Below the pieces are notes generated by a model, which saw only the letters and a list, made by a program, of their open reading frames with translations, was not told where the DNA came from and did no database searches. The position numbers and the translations under genes were made by a program. This document shows positions 51,940 through 59,544 of a stretch of 64,000 bases of DNA, piece by piece. Numbering within the stretch: the stretch's first letter is position 1; every line of letters begins with the position of its first letter. This DNA is from Stigmatella aurantiaca DW4/3-1 (GTDB lineage: Bacteria; Myxococcota; Myxococcia; Myxococcales; Myxococcaceae), in the NCBI RefSeq assembly GCF_000165485.1, contig NC_014623.1, positions 248,001-312,000 of the forward strand, in the 5' to 3' direction.

Positions 51940-53811
51940 ATGCGAATCCATCCGTGGCTGTGGCTCTCGTTGGGATTGGGGTGCGCCTCGGCCCGTCCCG
52001 GCCCCGTGCCATCTCCCGTCGTGTCCCAGGTGAGGGCCCCTCTCCTCGGCCAGGTGTTGGGGGCGGAGGGAGCCACCCTGCCCGGGGCGCGGATCACCGT
52101 GGTGCCACGGGCACCGTCCTGGGACGTGCGGACGGACGCGCCCGTGGCCCTCACCCTCTCGGGCCCGGAAGGGCGCTTCGAGGTGGCATCGCTTCCGCCC
52201 GGAGCGTACGGCCTCACCGCCGTCACCCCCGGCGGCGTGCTCATCGTGGGCGAACCGCTGAAGGTGGAAGCAGGCCAGCCTGTGAGGCCCATCGAGCTCC
52301 GGGAAGGGAGCGAGTCCCCCGGCCTGCTGGAGGGCACGGTGGTGGACGAGGTGGGCGCCCCTGTCCCCGGGGCGAAGCTGCGCATCGTCCGCCCGGGAAT
52401 GCCCTTCGATGATGTTGCCCTGCTGGAGGCCTCGCCGGAAGGCCGCTTCCGGGTGAGGAGCGGGGGAGGCGCCCACAACGTGGTGGCCTCCGCGCCTGGG
52501 TTCACGCCGCTGATGCAGCAGGTGGCCAAGACGGGCGAGCCCGTCACGATGCGGTTGGAGCGGGCCGCGGACGAGACGATGTCCCGGGCGGCCGTGGCAT
52601 GGATGAAAGAGACGGGCGTGCCGCTGAAGTCGGTGGAAGCGGGGCAGGGGCTGGAGGACCTGGCGCCGTTGAAGCAGGTGCTGAAGGACACGCGCGTGGT
52701 GGCCCTGGGCGAGGCCACGCATGGCACACGGGAGTTCTTCCAACTCAAGCACCGCATGCTGGAGTTCCTGGTGACGGAGCTGGGCTTCACGGTCTTCGCC
52801 CTCGAGGAGAACTTCGCGGAGGCGCTCGCCTTCAACGAGTACATCCTCGAGGGACGGGGAGACCCCAGGCACCTGCTGCGCGGCTCCGCCTGGGACACGG
52901 AGGAGGTGCTGGCGCTCATCCAATGGATGCGCCGCTACAACGAAGAGCCCTCCCACCCGAAGAAGCTGAAGTTCTACGGCGTGGACATGCAGTTCTCGCC
53001 CGAGGCGGTGGCGCGCGTGAACGCCTATCTGGCCCAGGTGGACGCGGCGTACGGGGCCCAGGTGCAGGAGCCGCTCGCGGTGCTGGCCCTGCCCAGGTCG
53101 GGCTTCAGCAGGCAGCCCGAGGAGCGCCAGAAGGAGGTGGGGGCACGGCTCGACCTCCTGGCCCAGCGGTTCGAGGCCGAGCGGGCGCGGTATGTCCGCC
53201 AGTCCAGCGCGGCGGAGTGGGCGGTGGCGCGGCAGAACGTGCGCGTGCTGCGGCAGTTCGTGGGCAAGGTGCTCCAGGAAGAGGAGGAGCTGCGAGACCG
53301 GGCCATGGCGGAGAACCTGCTCTGGATCCTGGAGCACGAAGGGCCGGACACGCGGGCGGTGCTGTGGGCACACAACGGGCATGTGCAGCGGGGGCCGGGC
53401 GAGTGGCGGGAGCACGCCGCGGGCCGGCACTTGGCGGACGCGCTCGGCCCCTCCTTGTATGTGTTCGGGATGGCCTTTCACCAGGGCGCATTCCTGGCGT
53501 TCAACATGGATGCGCAGCCCCCGCCGGGCCGCAAGGGCATGGTGGCGTTCTCGGTGCCGCCGGAGCCCGAGGACACGCTGGATGCCGCGCTGGCCGCCAC
53601 GGGCTGGCCCGTGTTCGCGCTGGACCTCCGCGCCCTGCCGCGCGCGGGACCGGCGTACGAGTGGTGGCGGCGCTCGCGGCGCGCCCACGACATCGGCTTC
53701 ATCTACTCGGATGGGGGCTATCCGTCCCTGGCGCAGATCCACGCGTTGCGGCTCTACGACGGCCTGCTGTTCGTGGAGCGCACCACCGCGGCCCGGCTCA
53801 ACCCCCGGTAG
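51940..53811 (+). CDS. Erythromycin-esterase-like lipoprotein with carboxypeptidase regulatory-like domain
   Basis: 623 residues from ATG 51940. Lipoprotein-type signal (WLWLSLGLGC). The first 200 residues form two carboxypeptidase-regulatory-like beta domains (LLGQVLGAEGATLPGARITV, LEGTVVDEVGAPVPGAKLRI), then an erythromycin esterase (EreA/B-type) domain with VVALGEATHGTREFFQLKHR, FALEENFAEALAFNEYILEG, and VLWAHNGHVQRGPGEW (HNGH). The hydrolytic residues are probably His in ATHG, Glu and His in the HNGH segment. Substrate unknown; esterase-type macrolide resistance or a general lactone hydrolase. Divergent from fhs by 85 bp. Confidence 0.85.
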   Translation: MRIHPWLWLSLGLGCASARPGPVPSPVVSQVRAPLLGQVLGAEGATLPGARITVVPRAPSWDVRTDAPVALTLSGPEGRFEVASLPPGAYGLTAVTPGGVLIVGEPLKVEAGQPVRPIELREGSESPGLLEGTVVDEVGAPVPGAKLRIVRPGMPFDDVALLEASPEGRFRVRSGGGAHNVVASAPGFTPLMQQVAKTGEPVTMRLERAADETMSRAAVAWMKETGVPLKSVEAGQGLEDLAPLKQVLKDTRVVALGEATHGTREFFQLKHRMLEFLVTELGFTVFALEENFAEALAFNEYILEGRGDPRHLLRGSAWDTEEVLALIQWMRRYNEEPSHPKKLKFYGVDMQFSPEAVARVNAYLAQVDAAYGAQVQEPLAVLALPRSGFSRQPEERQKEVGARLDLLAQRFEAERARYVRQSSAAEWAVARQNVRVLRQFVGKVLQEEEELRDRAMAENLLWILEHEGPDTRAVLWAHNGHVQRGPGEWREHAAGRHLADALGPSLYVFGMAFHQGAFLAFNMDAQPPPGRKGMVAFSVPPEPEDTLDAALAATGWPVFALDLRALPRAGPAYEWWRRSRRAHDIGFIYSDGGYPSLAQIHALRLYDGLLFVERTTAARLNPR

Positions 53812-54685
53812 CCAGCAGGGGCAGCAGCTTGTTCCGGGCGAACGTCTCGAACGTCGTCGGCGTGAAGGCCTCGGGCGTCCGCGCCGTCGCGTAGATGCCG
53901 TTCGGGTCGCCGAGCGCCCGGAACAGATCCCCCAGTTGCTGCCGCACGGTGGGGTTCACGCCCTGGGCCTCGAGCTGATGCTGCACGGCCTCGGGGGAGA
54001 CCTGCACGTACCGGATGGGCTTGCCAGCCACCTGGGAGATCCGGGCGGCCACCTCCGGCAGGGTCAGGTTCTCCGGCCCGAGCAGGTTCCGCGTCCAGTG
54101 GCCCGTCCAGCTTCCATCGAGCAGGTACTTCGCGGCCACATCGCCGATGTCATCCGTGCTGATCCACGGCATGTCGTGGTCCTCCGCATAGGGAAAGGAC
54201 AGGACGCCGTGGCGGATTGACTCCACCTGGGACAGACAGTTTTCCATGAAGTAGCCCGGACGCAGGTGCAGCACGTGGGGGGCCGCGCGGTTGAAGCGTT
54301 CCTCCATCTCCGCGGCGAAGGCGATGGTGCCGAGCGGGGCGTTCGCGTGGGCCCCCACGGTGGAGATGCAGACCACGCGCGGGATGCGGTGCTCCCGGAC
54401 GGCCTGGGCGGCGGCCGTGGCCGTCTGGGTGTACCAGTCGCGCAGATCCTTCGCGCCGGGGTTGGGCGGGGCCAGAAAGAACAGCGCATCCGCGCCCTGG
54501 GCGGCCGAGAGGAGCCCGGGGGCATCGTCGCTGCCGATGGGCAGGACCTGGGCACCCCGGGCGCTCAGGGCCGAGAGCTTCGCGGGGTGGCGGGAGAGCA
54601 GCACGGCCTCGGCGCCGGCCGCGACGATTTGTTCCGCGACGCGGGAGCCGATGTTGCCGGAGGCGGCGGTGACGAGGAGCTTCAT
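53798..54685 (-). CDS. NmrA-like NAD(P)-binding oxidoreductase-type protein
   Basis: 295 residues from ATG 54685. Rossmann motif VTAASGNIGSRVAEQIVAAG, then VVCISTVGAHANAPLGTIAF and LRPGYFMENCLSQVESIRHG as in QorB/NmrA/isoflavone-reductase-like members of the atypical SDR family. The catalytic YxxxK is replaced, so it may sense NAD(P) or reduce quinones. It overlaps the preceding SnoaL gene by four bases, so both are one operon, divergent from the HxlR regulator. Its 3' end overlaps the convergent esterase gene by 14 bp. Confidence 0.85.
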   Translation of the reverse strand: MKLLVTAASGNIGSRVAEQIVAAGAEAVLLSRHPAKLSALSARGAQVLPIGSDDAPGLLSAAQGADALFFLAPPNPGAKDLRDWYTQTATAAAQAVREHRIPRVVCISTVGAHANAPLGTIAFAAEMEERFNRAAPHVLHLRPGYFMENCLSQVESIRHGVLSFPYAEDHDMPWISTDDIGDVAAKYLLDGSWTGHWTRNLLGPENLTLPEVAARISQVAGKPIRYVQVSPEAVQHQLEAQGVNPTVRQQLGDLFRALGDPNGIYATARTPEAFTPTTFETFARNKLLPLLATGG

Positions 54686-55137
54686 GTCCGTCCCCCCGGA
54701 TGGAAGGCGTCGACGACGCCCGGCATCCCCTCGAAGGCCTGGAGGACGGGAACGGGGTTCCAGTACTCGCGATAGTGGATGATCCGCTCTCCGTCCGTCT
54801 CCAGGCGCATCACGTAGTCCTGCACGTACGGGCGCCCGGTGCGGGGGAGGGTGGCCTCGCCATGGACCTCGGCGAACAGCACGTGGGGCTCGCGGGCAGG
54901 GAAGACCCGGAGGTCCGAGAAGACGAAATCCCGCATCACCGAGGACACGCCCTGCGCATAGGCGGTGATGGCGGCCTTGCCCTCCAGCCGGGCCGGGGTG
55001 CCCACGGAAGGCGCATAGGGAAACTCGATGACGGCGTTCTCGGCGAACAGCTCCAACCAGGCTGGCATGTCCTTGGTCACGAGCGCGAGGTGCGCGGCGA
55101 AAAGTTCCTCGGCTTTTCCTGAGAGAGGGGTCTGCAT
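54682..55137 (-). CDS. SnoaL-like (NTF2-fold) protein
   Basis: 151 residues from ATG 55137, the start that has GAGAGAGGGG upstream. Contains the NTF2/SnoaL pattern: LFAAHLALVTKDMPAWLELF, AVIEFPYAPSVGTPARLEGK, YVQDYVMRLETDGERIIHYR, EYWNPVPVLQAF. Such proteins catalyse ring closures or bind small ligands. Coupled to the NmrA gene (ATGA overlap), and probably controlled by the divergent HxlR gene. Confidence 0.85.
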   Translation of the reverse strand: MQTPLSGKAEELFAAHLALVTKDMPAWLELFAENAVIEFPYAPSVGTPARLEGKAAITAYAQGVSSVMRDFVFSDLRVFPAREPHVLFAEVHGEATLPRTGRPYVQDYVMRLETDGERIIHYREYWNPVPVLQAFEGMPGVVDAFHPGGRT

Positions 55138-55195
55138 GAGGCCTCCAGAAAGGGTGTCTGGGAGGCAAGGTAACGGTGCCACTATCCATTGGGAA

Positions 55196-55231
55196 GTAGG
55201 CACCTTGGGGTAGAGTAGGTACCTGGAGGTA
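55196..55231 (+). promoter_or_regulatory. Putative HxlR operator: two 17-bp direct repeats
   Basis: GTAGGCACCTTGGGGTA (55196-55212) and GTAGGTACCTGGAGGTA (55215-55231) differ in a few bases and have a 19-bp period, about two helix turns. They lie in the 98-bp divergent gap between the SnoaL/NmrA operon and the HxlR gene, immediately upstream of the latter's start. GTGCC near 55176 forms a partial inverted match. A position where an HxlR dimer could repress both directions. Confidence 0.5.
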
Positions 55232-55235
55232 AGTG

Positions 55236-55658
55236 ATGGCGGGAAAGAGAGCGGACGAGGCGGCGCGGCAGCATCTCGTGACGGGGCTGCTGGAGCGCAT
55301 GCTCGTGAAGGACGTCTTCGATGAGACCTGTATCGTGAATCAGGCGCTCGTCTTGCTGGCGGACAAGTGGGCCTTGCTGGTGCTCATCGTGCTGATGCAG
55401 GGCACCAAGCGCTACAGCGAACTGCAGCGGCAGATCCGGGGCGTGTCACCGAAGATGCTGACGCAGACCTTGCGCTCGCTCGAGGAGAACGAGCTGGTGG
55501 CGCGGCAGGTCTTCCCCGAGGTGCCGCCGCGGGTGGAGTACAGCCTCACGGCGTTTGGAAAGAGCCTGAGCCATCCGCTGGCGGCGCTCTGCGACTGGGC
55601 GTTCGAGCACGAGCCCCGGTTGCGGAAGGTCTACGCCCAGGCCCGCCCGGCGCCCTGA
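55236..55658 (+). CDS. HxlR-family winged-helix transcriptional regulator
   Basis: 140 residues from ATG 55236 (GGAGGT five bases upstream). The HxlR winged helix is clear: KWALLVLIVLMQGTKRYSEL, IRGVSPKMLTQTLRSLEENE, VARQVFPEVPPRVEYSLTAF and GKSLSHPLAALCDWAFEHEP. Cys32 (DETCIVNQAL) is at the place of the redox-sensing cysteine in related quinone/aldehyde-responsive regulators, which would suit control of the neighbouring NmrA-type gene. Acts as dimer on DNA. Confidence 0.9.
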   Translation: MAGKRADEAARQHLVTGLLERMLVKDVFDETCIVNQALVLLADKWALLVLIVLMQGTKRYSELQRQIRGVSPKMLTQTLRSLEENELVARQVFPEVPPRVEYSLTAFGKSLSHPLAALCDWAFEHEPRLRKVYAQARPAP

Positions 55659-55701
55659 GCCGCCACCGCTCCGGAGCGGAGGGGGGCGGGGCGAGGAGCG
55701 G

Positions 55702-58404
55702 CTACTTTCCGAAGACGCCGCGCAGGCGCTTCTTGGCCTCTTCCTCGGCCTTCTTCTTGGCCTCCTCCTGCTTGGCGCGGGCGGCGGCGTCCAGCCGGGC
55801 CTTCTCCTCGGCGGCCTTCTGCTCCAGGGCCTGCTTCTGGCGCTCGGCTTCCTCGCGCGCCGCTTGGCCGCCGCCGGTGATGAGGTCCTGCACCGGCTTG
55901 GCCTTGTCCCCGAGGAGCTGTCCCGCGAGACCTCCCACCACCTGCTTGGCGATGGCGGTGGCGGCGGGCTTCACGTCCAGACCCGTCACCTTGGGGCTCC
56001 ACGCGGGCCCGGTCAGGTTCAACGTCACGGGGATGGCCTCGGTGGGCTTCGCCTTGCCGAGGGTGAGCGTCTGGATGGTCTGAGGCGCGAGGTTCACCGT
56101 GCCGCTCAGATCGAGTTCGCCATCCAGCCGGATGCCGCCGGTGAAGTTCATCGCGCCCTCGGGGCGTGACCAGGTGATGGGCTTGTCGAGCTGCGCCACG
56201 CCGTTTTTGATCTCCACCCCGAACGGGAGGTTCTCGCCCAGCGACGTCACGTCGCCGCTGCGCAGGGCCTTGGCCGCGAAGGGCAGGGCCTTGGCCAGCG
56301 GCTCGGTGACCGACGAGATGATGTCCAGCCCCAGGAGCGAGCCATTGGCCACGTTGCCATTAATGGCCCCCAGGAGGGTCTGCTTGAGCTGCCCCGGGGT
56401 GTAGCCCACGCCCTTCACGTCCACGTTCCCATTGAACGTGCCGGTCATCACCTTCTTGGGGGTGAAGGCGGACAGCGCCGAGCCCATCTCCACGCCCTGC
56501 ACCTTCACCTTGGCCTCGAAGGGCCGCTGCTCCGGCAGGGGCCCCAGGCGAATCGACGTGCCGTCGGCCACCACGGAGCCGCCATAGATGCCCGTGGTTA
56601 GCTTCTCCACCTGGATGAGGTCATCCACCATGGTGACGTGGGCCACGATGTTGGACAGGTCCATCTGGCTGTAGCGCACGGCGCCCACCTGGAACTTCAT
56701 GTCCCCGCGGTAGCCGTTGAAGCGCGTGGCGTCGTCCGAGGGGGGCTCCTCCTTGCCGCCGGTGCGCGCGAGCACCTCCTCCTCGGGCATCAGCAGCGCG
56801 TCCGCGTCGATCCTGGGGCTCTTCATGTCCAGGGCGAACGTGGTCGTTTGCTTCTTGCCCTGGCCCGCGAGCGCCGCGGTGGCGGTGCCGGTGAGGGTGT
56901 CCGCCAGCACGTTGAGCGTGAGCTGGCTCACGTTCACTTTCATGCCGTCCTGGGTGGGCTGGTAGGTGCCGGCCACGGCCGCGTCGAGCCGCTGGCCGGG
57001 GGCCTTGTTCAGCACCAGGCCGGGGCGCATGTCCACGCCGGCGAGGTTCGCCTTCGCATCGAAGCGCAGGGCGCCGCCGCTGGCCGCCGCGCCGGCGAGG
57101 CGGGCGGTGAGCCGCATGGCGGCGCCGGCCTCCTTGCTGAGCTGGGCGGGGATGCGCAACCGCACCGGCGTGAGGTCCACCTCTGCTTCCAGCGCCTGCG
57201 CCTCCTGGGTGCCACTGCCCTTCACGGACAGGCCCACGGGGCCGGCGATCATGCCGCCCAGCATCTTCTTGAGCGGCGGGTAGTAGTCGGAGAGCACCGC
57301 CGGGTCGAGGTCATGGCTCGTCAGCTCGAAGCCCTCCACCGAAGGCGTGCTGCCGTGCATTCCCTTCACGCGGCCCTTCCCGTCGATGCCGGCCGGACCG
57401 AAGTCGAGCTTGAAGCGGTCGAGCGCCAGGTCTCCGGCGGCGAGGTCCGCCTTCACGTCCGTGTCGAGCACCACGTCGAGCGCCTTGCCGCCCTCGGCGC
57501 CCGCGAACTTCAGGCCCAGGGCGCGGATGGCGCCCTCCAGCCGGGTGGGACCCTTGCCGCCGGGGATGGCGGCGCCCAGCTCGGCCTTCCAGTCCGCCGT
57601 CAGGGTGCCGGCCTGGAACCCGACGCTGGGGGGGAGGAAGGGGCCCAGGGGGGCGAGGTCGATGGCCTCGGCCTTGAGGGAAAGGCGCTCGGGGGTGGGC
57701 ACCAGGGTGGGGGGCAGCGGCGAGGCGGACAGGGTGACGAAGAGGTTCTGCTTCTGGGCGAGCACGGCGGCGGCGAGCTTCACCTCCAGGGGCTGGCCCA
57801 CGCGCAGGTCCTTCACCTCGATGTCCAGGTCCGAGACGGCGAGCTCCTGGGCCTTGGCGCCCGAGCGGTCCACGAAGCGGATGGTGCCATCGGTGAGGGC
57901 GGCCCGGTCCACGCGCACGCCGGAGAGGTCCGTGGGAGGGGTGTTCTCGGGGGGCGCTTCCTCCTCGGGCTTCTGCTGGCTGGCGAGGCGCTCCTGGAGG
58001 CGCTGCACGTTGGTGGTGCCATCCGGCAGGCGGATGACGTTGACGGTGAGGCCGGTCACCTCGGCGTTGAGCACCTGGATGTCCTTGCCGCTGGAGCGCA
58101 GCAGGGGCATGGCCGCCACGCGCACGTCGAGGGCCTTCACCTCGGCCAGGGGCAGGTCCTCTCCCTCGGCGGCGCCGACGGAGACGTTCTCCACGTCCAC
58201 GCCGATGTGGGGGAAGAGCTTGGTGGAGATGTCACCGATCTGGATGGGCCGGCCGAGTTGCTGGGAGAAGGTGGCGGCCTGGGCGCGGGCCTGCTGGAGC
58301 AGGATGGCATCGAGCCGCCACAGGACGATGGCCACCCCGAGCACCAGGACGGCGAAGATGCCTCCGAGCACATAGGGCCAGCGGCGCTTCTTTCGTGCCT
58401 CCAT
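55702..58404 (-). CDS. AsmA-family protein
   Basis: 900 residues from ATG 58404. An N-terminal transmembrane anchor (YVLGGIFAVLVLGVAIVLWR) is followed by the AsmA start (PIQIGDISTKLFPHIGVDVE, NVSVGAAEGEDLPLAEVKAL), many beta-strand repeats, and the conserved AsmA C-terminal block (GALSAFTP-like VEMGSALSAFTPKKVMTGTF, VDLDGKVNL-type LDGELDLSGTVNLAPQTIQT). A charged coiled coil (EEAERQKQALEQKAAEEKAR) ends the protein. It spans the periplasm and probably carries lipid between inner and outer membranes. Confidence 0.92.
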   Translation of the reverse strand: MEARKKRRWPYVLGGIFAVLVLGVAIVLWRLDAILLQQARAQAATFSQQLGRPIQIGDISTKLFPHIGVDVENVSVGAAEGEDLPLAEVKALDVRVAAMPLLRSSGKDIQVLNAEVTGLTVNVIRLPDGTTNVQRLQERLASQQKPEEEAPPENTPPTDLSGVRVDRAALTDGTIRFVDRSGAKAQELAVSDLDIEVKDLRVGQPLEVKLAAAVLAQKQNLFVTLSASPLPPTLVPTPERLSLKAEAIDLAPLGPFLPPSVGFQAGTLTADWKAELGAAIPGGKGPTRLEGAIRALGLKFAGAEGGKALDVVLDTDVKADLAAGDLALDRFKLDFGPAGIDGKGRVKGMHGSTPSVEGFELTSHDLDPAVLSDYYPPLKKMLGGMIAGPVGLSVKGSGTQEAQALEAEVDLTPVRLRIPAQLSKEAGAAMRLTARLAGAAASGGALRFDAKANLAGVDMRPGLVLNKAPGQRLDAAVAGTYQPTQDGMKVNVSQLTLNVLADTLTGTATAALAGQGKKQTTTFALDMKSPRIDADALLMPEEEVLARTGGKEEPPSDDATRFNGYRGDMKFQVGAVRYSQMDLSNIVAHVTMVDDLIQVEKLTTGIYGGSVVADGTSIRLGPLPEQRPFEAKVKVQGVEMGSALSAFTPKKVMTGTFNGNVDVKGVGYTPGQLKQTLLGAINGNVANGSLLGLDIISSVTEPLAKALPFAAKALRSGDVTSLGENLPFGVEIKNGVAQLDKPITWSRPEGAMNFTGGIRLDGELDLSGTVNLAPQTIQTLTLGKAKPTEAIPVTLNLTGPAWSPKVTGLDVKPAATAIAKQVVGGLAGQLLGDKAKPVQDLITGGGQAAREEAERQKQALEQKAAEEKARLDAAARAKQEEAKKKAEEEAKKRLRGVFGK

Positions 58405-58716
58405 CGCTTGCTTCCTCCTTCTTCGGCCCGGCGGGCGGGAAAACCACGTAAGGGCCGGAACCTAACCACCTTCCGTCCCTCCTTCAGCCCCGACGTACGC
58501 GAGAAAGAAGACTTCATCGGGCCAGAAGGCCGCAGAAGGCGCAGGGCCGCTCAGGAGGCGGCCTGGAATCAAAGCCTTCCGGGAAATCTCCGCAAGGAGC
58601 CCCCCTCCGCTGGAAGATTCAACGAACAGGGTTCTCTGCCGGAACGGGGGGGTGCTACGAGCAAGGCTTTCGCACACCCTGACAGGGGACAGGGGGTGCC
58701 AAGGAGGCATTGTCGC
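58405..58716 (+). other. Divergent intergenic region
   Basis: 312 bp between the AsmA gene (minus) and the TPR-like gene (plus). It must hold both promoters; I see no convincing -35/-10 pair, repeat or terminator in it. Confidence 0.5.
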
Positions 58717-59544
58717 GTGAAGACACGTCGTCCTGGCATGCATGCTCCGCACAAAGCGCTGATTCTGTTGTTGCTTGGGATCATTCCCTCCACCGTGCGC
58801 GCGGAGGGTGCCGCGGAGGTCCAGACCTACCTCCTTTCGATTCAACGCCTGTTCGATGACTTGGAGTACGAGCGCGCGCTCAGTGAGATCCAGCTTGCCC
58901 GGCAAGTGCCGCACGGGACAGATGAGGAGGTCACCCTCACGCTCTATGAGGGAATTCTCCAGTACGAGCTGGGGCAGCAAGAGCAGGGCAAGGCGGCCTT
59001 CAAGTCAGCGCTTTCGCTGCGGCCGGAGGCGAAGCTGCCCGTGCAGGTGGCGCCGAAGGTGAAGAGCCTCTTCGAGTCCGTGAGGCAGCAGGTGAATCAG
59101 GAGATGGCGTCCCTGCGCGCCCAGCGCGAAGCGGAGCGCCTGAAGGCCGAAGCCGCTGCCCCGGCCCTGCCGCCCCCGGCCCTGCCGTCCGCCACCGTCT
59201 CGGAGGAGGTGCAGCCGAGGAGGGACCTGCGGCGCTACGCGCTGGTCCCCGCCATCGCGGGCGGGGCGCTTGCGATCGCGGGAGGCATTGCCTGGGGGAT
59301 TTCCCGAGGCGAGCTGAATCAACTGCGCAACGACGACCCGAAGCTGGCGACGATGGAGGACGTGCAGCAGAGCATCTCGCGGGGGCGCACATGGCAGACG
59401 GTGGGCGTCAGCTTGCTGAGCGTCGGCGCGGCGGGCCTGGCGGCGGCAACCGGGATGTATGTGCTGGGGGGGCCCGACAAACCTGTCGCGCTGAGCGTGG
59501 GCACGACGGGGACCTCTGCGGTCATTCAGGGGAGGTGGCCGTGA
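58717..59544 (+). CDS. Secreted TPR-type membrane-anchored protein, partner of RCC1 lipoprotein
   Basis: 275 residues from GTG 58717, chosen because AGGAGG lies nine bases upstream; an in-frame ATG (58738) has no ribosome-binding site. Signal peptide HKALILLLLGIIPSTVRA. Helical TPR-like region (LLSIQRLFDDLEYERALSEI, GILQYELGQQEQGKAAFKSA), a Pro/Ala-rich linker, and two closing hydrophobic segments (VPAIAGGALAIAGGIAWGIS, VGVSLLSVGAAGLAAATGMY). Overlaps the RCC1 gene by one base (TGATG), so they are translated together. Function unknown; the TPR may bind the propeller partner. Confidence 0.75.
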   Translation: MKTRRPGMHAPHKALILLLLGIIPSTVRAEGAAEVQTYLLSIQRLFDDLEYERALSEIQLARQVPHGTDEEVTLTLYEGILQYELGQQEQGKAAFKSALSLRPEAKLPVQVAPKVKSLFESVRQQVNQEMASLRAQREAERLKAEAAAPALPPPALPSATVSEEVQPRRDLRRYALVPAIAGGALAIAGGIAWGISRGELNQLRNDDPKLATMEDVQQSISRGRTWQTVGVSLLSVGAAGLAAATGMYVLGGPDKPVALSVGTTGTSAVIQGRWP

